The translations under genes were made by a program, and so were the position numbers. DNA of 64,000 bases, from NCBI RefSeq assembly GCF_036194065.1, contig NZ_CP108095.1, positions 2,666,001 through 2,730,000 on the forward strand, given 5' to 3'. Of the stretch, positions 40,137 to 49,241 are shown one piece after another; position 1 is the first letter of the stretch, and each line of letters starts with the position of its first letter. The DNA is from Streptomyces sp. NBC_00239 (GTDB lineage: Bacteria; Actinomycetota; Actinomycetes; Streptomycetales; Streptomycetaceae). The notes beneath the pieces were generated by a model, which was not told the DNA's origin, made no database searches, and saw only the letters and a list, made by a program, of their open reading frames with translations.

Positions 40137-42161
40137 ATGACTCCCATCAGCCGCAGGGGATTCGTAGGCATCGGCGCGGGGCTGGCGGCGGGCGCGGCCC
40201 TGCCGACGGCCACGGCATCGGCGGCGGCAGCGGCCGCCACCGGCACCCTCGCCGACGTGAGGCACGTGGTGATCCTCATGCAGGAGAACCGCAGCTTCGA
40301 CCACTACTTCGGCCGCCTCAAGGGAGTCCGCGGCTTCGGCGACCGGGCGGCGGGCAACATCCCGGGCGGCTGGGGCACGTTCAACCAGCCGAACTTCGGC
40401 GGCCGCCAGTACCCGTGGAAGCTCTCCGCCACCCCTCCCGCCGGCGGCGCCGACAGCGCGACCCTCGCCCAGTGCACCGGAGATCTGCCGCACAGCTGGA
40501 CCTCGCAGCACGCCGCGTGGAACAAGGGCCGCCTCGACAACTGGGTCACCGGCGTCGGCAACGTCCGCACCCTCGGCCACCTGGAGCGCTCCGACATCCC
40601 CTTCCACTACGCGCTCGCCGACCACTACACGATCTGCGACGCGTACTTCTGCTCCGCGCTCAGCGCCACCGGCCCCAACCGCACCTTCCTGTGGAGCGGG
40701 AAGATCGACGCCACCAGCAAGGACGGCGGCGACGAGTCCGGGCTGACCTGGGAGACGTACGCGGAAGCGCTCCAGCGGGCCGGCGTGACCTGGAAGGTCT
40801 ACCAGAACGCCCAGGACAACTACGGGGACAACGGGCTCGCGTACTTCAAGAAGTTCACCGACGCCCGGCCCGGCGACCCGCTGTGGGACCGGGGCATGGC
40901 CTCCGTCCCGAGGGTCACCGGCTCCACCCCCGACGACATCGCCGCCGCCATCCGCGCCGATGCCGTCGCCGGCACCCTCCCGCAGGTTTCCTGGGTCGTC
41001 GCCAACGAAGCGTTCTCGGAGCATCCGTTCGCGCCGCCCGGCGACGGCGCCCATTTCGTGGACCTGGTCCACCGGGCGCTCGCCGCGAACCCCGAGGTGT
41101 TCGACTCGACCGTCCTCTTCCTCAACTACGACGAGAACGACGGCTTCTTCGACCACGTGGCGCCGCCGGTGGCGCCCCCCGGCACCCCCGGCGAGTACCT
41201 CGACGGCCTCCCGATCGGCCTCGGCTTCCGGGTGCCGATGCTGGTGATGTCGCCGTGGACCCGCGGCGGCTGGGTCAGCTCGGAGGTCTTCGACCACACC
41301 AGCGTGCTGCGCTTCCTGGAGAAGTGGACGGCCGCCCTGGGCACCCCCGCCGCCTGCCCCCACATCAGCGCGTGGCGTCGCAAGGTGACGGGCGACCTCA
41401 CCGGTGTCTTCGACTTCGCCAACCCGGTCTTCGGGGTCCCGGCCGGCCTGCCCTCGACGGCGAAGGTGATCGGCATGGAGACCTGCCGGCCGCTCCCGAA
41501 CCCGGCGCCGCAGAACAACGCGCTGCCCGCCCAGGAGCCCGGCACCCGGCCGGCCCGCGCCCTGCCGTACCAGCCGAACGGCAACATGACCCGGCTGGAG
41601 TTCGGCGCCGCGGGCAAGATCACGGCGTGGTTCGACATGAGCAACCTGGGCACCGAGGCCAAGCGGGCGGCGCACTTCTCGATCCACCCGCACCAGCACC
41701 GCAACACCGAGGCCTGGCAGTACACCGTCGACCCGGGCACCACCGCCTCGGACTTCTTCAGCATCGGACTCGGCTCGGGCGCCGGGAAGTACGACCTGTC
41801 GATGTACGGCCCGAACCGCTTCCTGCGCCGGTTCATCGGCGACGCGAACAAGGCCGGCAAGGCGCTGGAGGTCGCCGCCCGCTACGCGGTGGAGCAGGGC
41901 ACCGGCAAGGTGGCGGTCTGGTTCAAGATGACCAACGCCTCCGCCGCCGCGGTCACCTTCACCATCCGCTCCAACGCCTACCGCTCGGACGGCCCGTGGA
42001 CCTACACGGTCCCGGCGAACTCCTCGCGCGAGGACTTCTTCAACGCGGTGGCCTACTCCAACGGCTGGTACGACTTCACGATCCTGGCCGACTCGGACGG
42101 CACCTGGTCGCGCCGCTACACCGGCCACATCGAGACGGGGGCGCCGAGCGTCAGCGGCTGA
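40137..42161 (+). CDS. Tat-exported phosphocholine-specific phospholipase C
   Basis: A 674-residue secreted phosphoesterase. A twin-arginine signal SRRGFVGIGAGLAAGAALP lies at residues 4-22, ending in an Ala-rich cleavage region. The phosphoesterase domain (about 40-440) opens with VVILMQENRSFDHYFGRLKG, has NYDENDGFFDHVAPP and a Thr-nucleophile region. The C-terminal part (about 460-670) holds two copies of the bacterial PLC beta domain (HPHQHRNTEAWQYTVDPG, FTIRSNAYRSDGPWTYTVPA). This is the haemolytic/non-haemolytic PLC family that releases phosphocholine, often phosphate-regulated in Streptomyces. Confidence 0.93.
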   Translation: MTPISRRGFVGIGAGLAAGAALPTATASAAAAAATGTLADVRHVVILMQENRSFDHYFGRLKGVRGFGDRAAGNIPGGWGTFNQPNFGGRQYPWKLSATPPAGGADSATLAQCTGDLPHSWTSQHAAWNKGRLDNWVTGVGNVRTLGHLERSDIPFHYALADHYTICDAYFCSALSATGPNRTFLWSGKIDATSKDGGDESGLTWETYAEALQRAGVTWKVYQNAQDNYGDNGLAYFKKFTDARPGDPLWDRGMASVPRVTGSTPDDIAAAIRADAVAGTLPQVSWVVANEAFSEHPFAPPGDGAHFVDLVHRALAANPEVFDSTVLFLNYDENDGFFDHVAPPVAPPGTPGEYLDGLPIGLGFRVPMLVMSPWTRGGWVSSEVFDHTSVLRFLEKWTAALGTPAACPHISAWRRKVTGDLTGVFDFANPVFGVPAGLPSTAKVIGMETCRPLPNPAPQNNALPAQEPGTRPARALPYQPNGNMTRLEFGAAGKITAWFDMSNLGTEAKRAAHFSIHPHQHRNTEAWQYTVDPGTTASDFFSIGLGSGAGKYDLSMYGPNRFLRRFIGDANKAGKALEVAARYAVEQGTGKVAVWFKMTNASAAAVTFTIRSNAYRSDGPWTYTVPANSSREDFFNAVAYSNGWYDFTILADSDGTWSRRYTGHIETGAPSVSG

Positions 42162-42237
42162 TCCCGCGAGGACCAGCGCGACGGCGGCCCGGAGACGGCC
42201 GGCCGGGGAAACCGGCAGGCCCGTCCGAAGGCACTGC

Positions 42238-42789
42238 CTAGAGGACGTCGCCGTCGCGCCAGTCGAAGTCCAGCCGCCCGCCGGCATCCAGCGGGGACGG
42301 GTCCGGCGGCAGCCACAGGAACAGCGAGCCCTCCTCCTCGGGCAGCGCCACCGGCCCGGCCGGGCCCAGCGCGCCGATCCGGCCCGGCCACCGCTGCCAG
42401 CCCCGCCCGGCGTACAGCGCGGCCCCGGCCTCGGACGCGGACAGCGCGCCGAGCACGTACGCCCGGTCCACGATCCGCTCCAGCTCGGCCATCACCCGCC
42501 CGGCGAGCCCGCGCCTGCGCCGGTCCGCGCGTACGCAGACGGCCTCGACGTACCCGGTGCGCAGCGCCCGCCCGCCGTGCAGCACCCGGCGCTGCACCAC
42601 GCTGCCGTGCGCGACGAGCTCGCCGGCCTCGCGCAGCAGTACGTGCATCCCGCCCAGCGCGTGCTCGAAGTCCTCGTCGCCGAAGTCCCCCTCGAACGCC
42701 GCGTCGAGCAGCAGCCGCAGCTCCTCGCGCTCCGGGCGGGCCAGCTGTGCGGTGTGCGCGATGCGCGTCTGCGTCGGTGTTCCGGTCAC
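42238..42789 (-). CDS. aac(2'): Aminoglycoside 2'-N-acetyltransferase
   Basis: A 183-residue GNAT acetyltransferase. The pattern matches AAC(2')-I along its whole length: GDFGDEDFEHALGGMHVLL, VVQRRVLHGGRALRTGYVEAVCVRAD, the acetyl-CoA loop RRRRGLAGRVM, LGALSASEAGAALYAGRGW and the C-terminal FDWRDGDVL. GTG at 42789 gives the length usual for mycobacterial homologues. The family N-acetylates aminoglycosides with a 2'-amino group and may also have a physiological substrate in cell-wall metabolism. Phenotypic resistance cannot be inferred from sequence alone. It is monocistronic and convergent with the phospholipase. Confidence 0.88.
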   Translation of the reverse strand: MTGTPTQTRIAHTAQLARPEREELRLLLDAAFEGDFGDEDFEHALGGMHVLLREAGELVAHGSVVQRRVLHGGRALRTGYVEAVCVRADRRRRGLAGRVMAELERIVDRAYVLGALSASEAGAALYAGRGWQRWPGRIGALGPAGPVALPEEEGSLFLWLPPDPSPLDAGGRLDFDWRDGDVL

Positions 42790-43263
42790 GTGGCCAGTCT
42801 GGCCCGGCGGCGCGCCCGCGGCCCGGGGCGGCGGGCCGGCCATCGGCGGAAAGGCCGGAAACGAGCGGGGGTTGCGGATATCGGAGTGCCGCGGGGGGCC
42901 GGTGTGGCGCCCCGGCGCCCCGCCCACCGGGCGGCGCCCGCACCCGCCCGTCCGCCGCCGAACCGGCTGCCCCGCCACCCTGGTCACCGTCACGTCGTCG
43001 CAGGTCGGAGCCGGTTCGGGCGCCTCATCCCGACGGCTGCCGGGCACCGCGCGGGGTGCGGGTGGCGGGCCCCTCCGGGCGTACCGCCGCGCGCGGCGCC
43101 CGCCGGCCCGGACGGGCCCGACCACCCGCGCGGGAACGGCCCGGCCGGCCGTGGAATCGGCTGGGCGTGTGCACCGCCCATAGCCCTCCTGTCCGGACAC
43201 ATCGGACAGCGGGCGGGCGGCACTGCTGGCCGACCCGGATTCCGTCGTCGCACACTCGGGCGC
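42790..43263. other. 474-bp gene-free region between aac(2') and the nitroreductase gene
   Basis: Very GC-rich with several G/C tracts and local hairpins, and open frames in several directions that look like composition shadows. I see no gene, RNA or clear operator in it. It must contain the two divergent promoters. Confidence 0.5.
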
Positions 43264-43965
43264 ATGGCTCCTGAAACCAAGCAGTGGACACCCACGCACG
43301 GCGACCCCTACCGGCCCGCCGCCTACCGGCCCGACCGGATGCCGGCCGCCGAATCCCTCGCGCGCGCGGCCGAGTTGCGGGCCCGGATGGACGAGCGCCG
43401 CACCGTGCGGCACTTTTCGGCCGACCCCGTGCCCGAGCAGGTGGTCCGGGACGCGATCGCCTGCGCCGCGACCGCGCCGTCCGGGGCGCACCAGCAGCCG
43501 TGGACGTTCGTCCTGGTCAAGGATCCCGGGATCCGCCAGCAGATACGGGCGGCCGCCGAGCAGGAGGAGCAGCTCTCCTACGACGGGCGGCTCGGCGACG
43601 AGTGGCTCGCCGCGCTGCGGCCCCTGGGCACGGACTCGGTCAAGACCCACCTTACGGACGCCCCCGCGCTGCTCGTGGTCTTCCAGCAGCGCTACTGGCT
43701 CGGGCCGGACGGGACCAAGCGCAAGCACTACTACGTGGACGAGTCGGTCGGCATCGCGGTCGGCATGCTGCTGTCCGCGCTGCACCTGTCCGGTCTGGCG
43801 GCGCTGATCCACACGCCCAGCCCGATGCGCTTCCTGAGCCACGTCCTGAACCGCCCCGAGAACGAGAAGGCCTTCGCGGTCATCCCGATCGGCTACCCGG
43901 CCGACGACTGCGAGGTCCCCGAGCTGGTCCGCAAGTCCCTCGACCAGGTCATGATCGAGGTGTAG
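43264..43965 (+). CDS. Nitroreductase-family flavoprotein
   Basis: A 233-residue FMN-dependent oxidoreductase: RMDERRTVRHFSADPVPEQV (FMN phosphate-binding Arg cluster), ATAPSGAHQQPWTFVLVKD, and the C-terminal HTPSPMRFLSHVLNRPENEKAFAVIPIGYPA. The last segment resembles the BluB/iodotyrosine-deiodinase branch rather than NfsA. Substrates may include nitroaromatics, quinones or halogenated tyrosines. ATG at 43264 is chosen because the sequence before it is low-complexity. It converges on pruA with a shared terminator and no operon partner. Confidence 0.86.
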   Translation: MAPETKQWTPTHGDPYRPAAYRPDRMPAAESLARAAELRARMDERRTVRHFSADPVPEQVVRDAIACAATAPSGAHQQPWTFVLVKDPGIRQQIRAAAEQEEQLSYDGRLGDEWLAALRPLGTDSVKTHLTDAPALLVVFQQRYWLGPDGTKRKHYYVDESVGIAVGMLLSALHLSGLAALIHTPSPMRFLSHVLNRPENEKAFAVIPIGYPADDCEVPELVRKSLDQVMIEV

Positions 43966-43997
43966 GCCGGATCCCGCGGATGGCGCCGGGCATGGAA

Positions 43998-44038
43998 CCG
44001 CCCCCGCTCCGGACTTGGGGGTACCGGAACGGGGGCGG
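43998..44038. terminator. Bidirectional terminator between nitroreductase and pruA genes
   Basis: A 15-bp stem with one mismatch (43998-44012 and 44024-44038) lies between the convergent genes. Confidence 0.7.
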
Positions 44039-44074
44039 GGTCACAGGTGGGCCGTGGCGGGCCCGGGGCCGGGA

Positions 44075-45706
44075 TCAGCCCATGTGGGGGTAGCCGTACT
44101 CGGTCGGCGGGACCAGGGTCTCCTTGATGGAGCGGGTCGAGGTCCAGCGCAGCAGGTTGGACGCCGCGCCCGCCTTGTCGTTGGTACCCGAGGCGCGGCC
44201 GCCGCCGAAGGGCTGCTGGCCGACGACGGCGCCGGTCGACTTGTCGTTGATGTAGAAGTTGCCCGCGGCGAAGCGGAGCTTGTCCATCGTGTGGGCCGCG
44301 GCGTAGCGGTCCTGGGCGATGACGGAGCCGGTCAGGGCGTACGCCGACACGTTCTCCATCTGCGCGAGCATCTCGTCGTACTTGTCGTCCTCGTAGACGT
44401 ACACGGCGAGGATCGGGCCGAAGTACTCGGTCGTGAAGACCTCGTTCTCCGGGTCGGTGCACGCGATGACGGTCGGGCGGACGAAGTAGCCCTCCGAGTC
44501 GTCGTACGTGCCGCCGGCGACGATGGTGCAGGTCGGGTCGGCCTTCGCGCGGTCGATCGCGGCCTTGTTCTTCGCGAAGGAGCGCTCGTCGATGACGGCG
44601 CCCATGAAGAACGACAGGTCGGTGACCGGGCCCATGGTGATGCCGTCGACCTCGGCGGCGAACTGCTCCTTGAAGCCGTCGTTCCAGATGGAGGCCGGGA
44701 CGTAGGCGCGGGAGGAGGCCGAGCACTTCTGGCCCTGGAACTCGAAGGAGCCGCGGGTCAGGGCGGTCTTCAGGATGGCGCGGTCCGCGGACGGGTGCGC
44801 CACGACGAAGTCCTTGCCGCCGGTCTCGCCGACCAGGCGCGGGTAGGACTTGTACTTCTCGATGTTGTTGCCGACCGTCTTCCACAGGTACTGGAAGGTC
44901 TTGGTCGAGCCGGTGAAGTGGATGCCGGCCAGCTCGGGGTGCTCCAGGGCGACCTCGGAGACGGCGATGCCGTCGCCGGTGACCAGGTTGATGACGCCCT
45001 TGGGCAGCCCGGCCTCCTCGAGGAGCTCCATCAGGAGCACGGCGGCGTGGGTCTGCGTCGGGGACGGCTTCCACACGACGACGTTGCCCATGAGCGCCGG
45101 GGCGGTCGGCAGGTTGCCCGCGATGGCCGTGAAGTTGAACGGCGTGATCGCGTAGACGAAACCTTCCAGCGGGCGGTGGTCGCTGCGGTTCCACACGCCG
45201 GCGGAGTTCGCCATGGGCTGCTCGGCCAGGATCTGGCGGGCGAAGTGGACGTTGAAGCGCCAGAAGTCGACGAGCTCGCACGGGGTGTCGATCTCGGCCT
45301 GCTGGGCGGTCTTCGACTGGCCGAGCATGGTGGAGGCGGCCAGCTTCTCGCGCCACGGGCCGGACAGCAGCTCGGCGGCGCGCAGGATGATCGCGGCGCG
45401 GTCGTCGAAGGACATCGCGCGCCAGGCCGGGGCGGCGGCGAGGGCGGCGTCGACCGCGTCCTGCGCGTCCTGCTTGGTGGCGTTCGCGTAGGTGCCGAGC
45501 ACCGACTTGTGCGCGTGCGGCTGGACCACGTCGAAGCGCTCGCCACCGCCCATGCGCTTGACGCCGTCGATCGTCATCGGCAGGTCGATCGGGTTCTCGG
45601 CCAGCTGCTTGAGCTGCGCTTCGAGACGCGCGCGCTCCGGGCTGCCCGGGGCGTACGAGTGGACCGGCTCGTTGACCGGCGCGGGGACCTGGGTCACAGC
45701 GTCCAT
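44075..45706 (-). CDS. pruA: L-glutamate gamma-semialdehyde (pyrroline-5-carboxylate) dehydrogenase
   Basis: A 543-residue aldehyde dehydrogenase that oxidises glutamate semialdehyde to glutamate, the second step of proline catabolism. The motifs seen are ITPFNFTAIAGNLPTAPALMGN (NAD site), HFTGSTKTFQYLW, the general-base Glu in ETGGKDFVV, and the catalytic Cys in FQGQKCSASSRAYVP. It is 59 bp downstream of the proline dehydrogenase gene on the same strand. The pair is not fused as in PutA of Gram-negatives. The divergent PucR-type gene is the likely activator. Confidence 0.95.
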   Translation of the reverse strand: MDAVTQVPAPVNEPVHSYAPGSPERARLEAQLKQLAENPIDLPMTIDGVKRMGGGERFDVVQPHAHKSVLGTYANATKQDAQDAVDAALAAAPAWRAMSFDDRAAIILRAAELLSGPWREKLAASTMLGQSKTAQQAEIDTPCELVDFWRFNVHFARQILAEQPMANSAGVWNRSDHRPLEGFVYAITPFNFTAIAGNLPTAPALMGNVVVWKPSPTQTHAAVLLMELLEEAGLPKGVINLVTGDGIAVSEVALEHPELAGIHFTGSTKTFQYLWKTVGNNIEKYKSYPRLVGETGGKDFVVAHPSADRAILKTALTRGSFEFQGQKCSASSRAYVPASIWNDGFKEQFAAEVDGITMGPVTDLSFFMGAVIDERSFAKNKAAIDRAKADPTCTIVAGGTYDDSEGYFVRPTVIACTDPENEVFTTEYFGPILAVYVYEDDKYDEMLAQMENVSAYALTGSVIAQDRYAAAHTMDKLRFAAGNFYINDKSTGAVVGQQPFGGGRASGTNDKAGAASNLLRWTSTRSIKETLVPPTEYGYPHMG

Positions 45707-45765
45707 GAGGGGTGCAACTCCTTGATGAGGGGTGTTCTGCCGACCGGGGGGTGTTCGGCCCGACG

Positions 45766-46692
45766 CTAGTTCTTGGTGATCAAAGATCGGACGAAGAAGA
45801 GCAGATTCGCGGGCTTCTCCGCGAGGCGACGCATGAAGTACCCGTACCAGTCGGTGCCGTACGCCGTGTAGACGCGCATCCGGTGGCCCTCGGCGGCGAG
45901 CCGGATGTGCTCCTCGCTGCGGATGCCGTAGAGCATCTGGAACTCGTACTCGTCGAGCTTGCGGCCGGCCTTGCGGGCGAGCTCCTGCGTGATCGCGATC
46001 AGGCGCGGGTCGTGGGACCCGATCATCGGGTAGCCCGAGCCCTCCATGAGGATCTTCAGGATGCGGACGTAGGCCTTGTCGATCTCGGCCTTGTCCAGGA
46101 ACGCGACCTCGGCGGGCTCCTTGTAGGCGCCCTTCACGATGCGGACGCGGCTGCCGGCGGCGGCCAGCCGGCGGGCGTCGTCCTCGGTGCGGAAGAGGTA
46201 GGCCTGGATGACGCAGCCGGTCTGCGGGAAGTCCTTCCGCAGCTCCTCGTGGATGGCGAACATCGAGTCGAGGGTGGTGTGGTCCTCGGCGTCCAGGGTG
46301 ACCGTGGTGCCGATGGCGGCGGCGGCCTCGACGACCGGGCGGACGTTGGCGAGGGCGAGCTCGTGGCCGCCCTCCAGCGCCTGTCCGAACATGCTGAGCT
46401 TGACGGACATCTCCGCGCGGGTGCCGAGGCCCAGCTCCTTGAGGCGGCCGATCAGCTCCAGGTACGCGTCGCGCGCGGCGTACGACTGCTCGACGGTCGT
46501 GATGTCCTCGCCGACGACGTCGAGGGTGACTTCGAGGCCCTTGTCGGTGAGCTCCGTGACGATCGGGATGACCTGGTCGACCGTCTCACCGGGGATGAAC
46601 CGGTTCACCACGGGCTTGGTCACCGGGGCAGCGGAAACGATCTTGCGCATCTTGTCGCTGCGCGACGCGGCGAGGATCACGGGACCCAGCAC
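45766..46692 (-). CDS. Proline dehydrogenase
   Basis: A 308-residue FAD enzyme that oxidises proline to pyrroline-5-carboxylate. It is a monofunctional PRODH barrel: VTLDAEDHTTLDSMF, QTGCVIQAYLFRT, RIVKGAYKEPAEVAF and, near the C-terminus, QMLYGIRSEEHIRLAAEGHRMRVYTAYGTDWYGYFMRRLAEKPANL, of which the RRLAEKPAN segment binds substrate. The start is GTG. It is first in the putative operon with pruA and divergent from the PucR-type regulator, 212 bp away. Confidence 0.94.
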   Translation of the reverse strand: MLGPVILAASRSDKMRKIVSAAPVTKPVVNRFIPGETVDQVIPIVTELTDKGLEVTLDVVGEDITTVEQSYAARDAYLELIGRLKELGLGTRAEMSVKLSMFGQALEGGHELALANVRPVVEAAAAIGTTVTLDAEDHTTLDSMFAIHEELRKDFPQTGCVIQAYLFRTEDDARRLAAAGSRVRIVKGAYKEPAEVAFLDKAEIDKAYVRILKILMEGSGYPMIGSHDPRLIAITQELARKAGRKLDEYEFQMLYGIRSEEHIRLAAEGHRMRVYTAYGTDWYGYFMRRLAEKPANLLFFVRSLITKN

Positions 46693-46857
46693 GGGGCACC
46701 TCCAACGGGTGGCAGAAAATCCAGAAGAAATGCCGCAAACGTCATGGAGATGAACGGAACATCTTTATCCCGCCGCGACACGGAGAACCACCGTGAAACC
46801 TAAGGATCGATCCGATCCTCGGCCATCGACAGCTGTCACGCATCCGTGGCCGGCACC

Positions 46858-46873
46858 TCAGACAGATGTCTGA
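46858..46873. promoter_or_regulatory. Palindromic operator before the PucR-type regulator
   Basis: TCAGACA-GA-TGTCTGA has perfect 7-bp arms and lies 32 bp before the regulator start, 166 bp from the proline dehydrogenase start. It is well placed for autoregulation or shared control of the divergent genes. Confidence 0.55.
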
Positions 46874-46904
46874 AGGACCGCCGCGGCGGTGGGAGAATGT
46901 CCGC

Positions 46905-48035
46905 GTGAAGCGCGATTACCAGGATCTGGTGGACGAGATCTCGGCGCTGCTGGGCGCGCCCGCGACCCTGGAGAACCGCGATTTCCGGCTGATCGCCTTC
47001 GGTGCGCACGACAGCGACGACGACCTGGCGATGGACCCGGTGCGCACCCGCTCGATCCTGACCCGCCAGTCGACGGCGGCGGTGCGCAGCTGGTTCGAGG
47101 GCTTCGGGATCACCCGCGCCACCGGCCCCGTCCGGATCCCCGCCGCACCCGACGCCGGGGTGTTCCGCGGCCGGATCTGCCTGCCGGTGCGCCACCGCGG
47201 CATCGTCCACGGGTACGTGTGGCTGCTGGACACCGAGCCGGGTCCGGCGCCGGACCAGCTGGACGCCGCCATGGAGGTCGCCGCCCGGATCGGCGGGCTG
47301 CTCGCCGACGAGGCGAAGGCGGGCGCCGACCTGTCCCGCGCCTTCCACACCGCACTCACCTCCGGCCGCGGCTGGCAGCAGGACACCGCGGTGGCCGCGC
47401 TGCGCTCGGCGCTCGGGCCCGCCGCGGAGGGACTGCACGCCGTGGTGTGCGTGGCGCCCTGGCAGGCCGAACTCCCGCAGTCCGTGCCCGGAGCGGCGGC
47501 CGCCTGCCTGGCGCCCGGACGGCCCGACGGCCCGCAGGCCCTGGCCGTACTGGTGCGACTGCGGACCGCGGATGCCCTGGCGCCGGCGGTCACCGCCGCC
47601 GAGCGGCTGCTCGCGGGCGGCGCCGGCGCCGGCGTCGCGGCCCCGCGCCGCGGGCTGGACGGGCTGGACGGGGCGTGGCGGGAGGCGGTGGCGGCGGCGC
47701 GCGCGTCGCTGGCCCAGCCGCGGCTGGGCCCGGTCGCCGAGTGGTCGGCCATCGGCCCGTACCGGATGCTGGCGGAGCTGCCGCCGGGCGCCGCGCAGGA
47801 CCCGGCGACCGCGACCCTGCTCTCCCCCGCCCACCCCGAACTCGCCCGGACCGCCGAGGTGTTCCTGGACTGCGCCGGTCAGGCCGGGCGGGCGGCGGCC
47901 GCGCTGGGCATCCACCGCCAGACCCTGTACTACCGGCTCTCGCGGGTGGAGCAGCTCACCGGCCTGGACCTGGCCGAGGGCGAGGACCGGCTGCTGCTCC
48001 ACATGGCCCTGAAGGCGGTCCGGCTCGGCCCCTGA
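46905..48035 (+). CDS. PucR-family transcriptional activator, probable proline regulator
   Basis: A 376-residue regulator: N-terminal sensory region (about 1-130, with [19 protein letters not shown] and [22 protein letters not shown], a GAF-like pattern), a GGDEF-like CdaR domain in the middle, and the C-terminal PucR HTH (about 325-376, [25 protein letters not shown]). GTG at 46905 is chosen since an upstream ATG falls inside the palindromic operator. Divergence from the proline catabolic pair makes it the PutR-type activator responding to proline. This is inference from position. Confidence 0.85.
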   Translation: MKRDYQDLVDEISALLGAPATLENRDFRLIAFGAHDSDDDLAMDPVRTRSILTRQSTAAVRSWFEGFGITRATGPVRIPAAPDAGVFRGRICLPVRHRGIVHGYVWLLDTEPGPAPDQLDAAMEVAARIGGLLADEAKAGADLSRAFHTALTSGRGWQQDTAVAALRSALGPAAEGLHAVVCVAPWQAELPQSVPGAAAACLAPGRPDGPQALAVLVRLRTADALAPAVTAAERLLAGGAGAGVAAPRRGLDGLDGAWREAVAAARASLAQPRLGPVAEWSAIGPYRMLAELPPGAAQDPATATLLSPAHPELARTAEVFLDCAGQAGRAAAALGIHRQTLYYRLSRVEQLTGLDLAEGEDRLLLHMALKAVRLGP

Positions 48036-48138
48036 GCCGGTAGGGGCGGCGGTGGCCGACCGCACCGGGCCGCCGGGCCGGCCGCCCCCTCGGGCCCGAC
48101 GGGGCGGCCGGGCCGCCGCCGCCCTCGCCCCCAGCCGC

Positions 48139-49143
48139 TCACCCCTCGTCGGACGGGGCCCGCGCCCGCAGGGCCTCGCGGATCTCCCGTACTCCGCTGG
48201 ACAGGGCGTACCCGTCCTCGGCCAGGTCGTCGAGGCCCTCGGTGATCTCGCGCTCGCACGCCGGGTCGGTCGCCTTCCCGGGCGAGAGTCGGGACGGATC
48301 GTCGTGGTAGGCGGTGGTGGCCGCGTCATCGCCCGGTACGGCGATCCTGCCGACCTCGAAGACCGCGCCGTCGTCCTCGACCAGGTAGACCTCCAGGCCG
48401 AGGACGATCCCGCCGGTGGCGACGTCGTGCGGCCGGGCCCCGATGGTCAGCCGGTGCCCCTCGGTCTTCCCCGATTCCACGCTGCAGCCGAGCGGGATGG
48501 GCTGTTCCGCCTTCTTCCCCAGCTCGGGGGCCTGCACCTCGAAGCGGGCCGTGAAGAGGGTGGAGCCGCCGCTGCTCGGCTCGCAGTCGGAGATGCCCAC
48601 CTCCCTCTTGGTCCGCACCCCGATGGCGGTGAAGGTCCGCACCTCGCCGCTGTTGTTCTCCAGCACGATGTCCAGGACGGGCGCCACGACCCGCCCGGCG
48701 GGGGCCGCTCCGGCCCCCACCCCGCCCGGCGCGGCGGAGGCCCCCTCCGCCGGAGCGCCGTGCCCCGGCCCGGCCTCCACCTCCCCGGTGGTCTCCGCAC
48801 GCAGGGCCACCACGGTCATCTTCGACTTCGGCTCGTGCTCGACGATGTCGTAGCCCAGTGCGGTGCCCGAGACGATCAGCGCCACGACGCCGATCCAGCC
48901 CATGGTCCGGTTGCCGGGGTACCACCGCGCGGCCCTGCGCAGCCGCCCGGGCCCGGCGGTGGCGGTGGCGGACCCGGCGGAAGCGGGCGCACCGGCGGGA
49001 GCGGCCGCCGCCCCGCCGCCCGCGGCGCCCGGAGCGGGCGCGGCACCGGGAGCCGGCGCGGGCGCTCCGGCGGCTGCGGGCGCGGCGGGCGGTCCGGGCC
49101 GGCCCGGCGGGTTGCCCCCGGTCTGCTGTGGTGGTGTGCTCAC
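48139..49143 (-). CDS. Single-pass membrane protein with Pro/Ala-rich N-terminus, unknown
   Basis: A 334-residue protein. Residues 1 to about 65 are low-complexity Pro/Ala/Gly; a short basic stretch GRLRRAARWYPGNR precedes one membrane helix (about 79-97, MGWIGVVALIVSGTALGY), giving a cytoplasmic N-terminus. The outside part has an Ala/Gly linker and a beta-rich domain (VLDIVLENNSGEVRTFTAIGV, GLEVYLVEDDGAVFEVG), then a helical tail. No enzyme motif is visible. It lies 98 bp after the beta-propeller lipoprotein gene on the same strand, so the two may function together at the cell surface. I do not recognise the family. Confidence 0.7.
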   Translation of the reverse strand: MSTPPQQTGGNPPGRPGPPAAPAAAGAPAPAPGAAPAPGAAGGGAAAAPAGAPASAGSATATAGPGRLRRAARWYPGNRTMGWIGVVALIVSGTALGYDIVEHEPKSKMTVVALRAETTGEVEAGPGHGAPAEGASAAPGGVGAGAAPAGRVVAPVLDIVLENNSGEVRTFTAIGVRTKREVGISDCEPSSGGSTLFTARFEVQAPELGKKAEQPIPLGCSVESGKTEGHRLTIGARPHDVATGGIVLGLEVYLVEDDGAVFEVGRIAVPGDDAATTAYHDDPSRLSPGKATDPACEREITEGLDDLAEDGYALSSGVREIREALRARAPSDEG

Positions 49144-49241
49144 TGTGTCCCCCTCCTGTCGAGCCCCGCTCCTGTCGTGCCCCGCCCGCCGCGCCCCGCC
49201 GGATGTGCGCGCCGAGAGCGCGCCCGCATCGGGGCGGGACC

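Noticed and set aside
40026..42287. Minus-strand open frame of 753 codons over the phospholipase gene
   Set aside because: Low-complexity antisense of a gene with a Tat signal and full phosphoesterase motifs.
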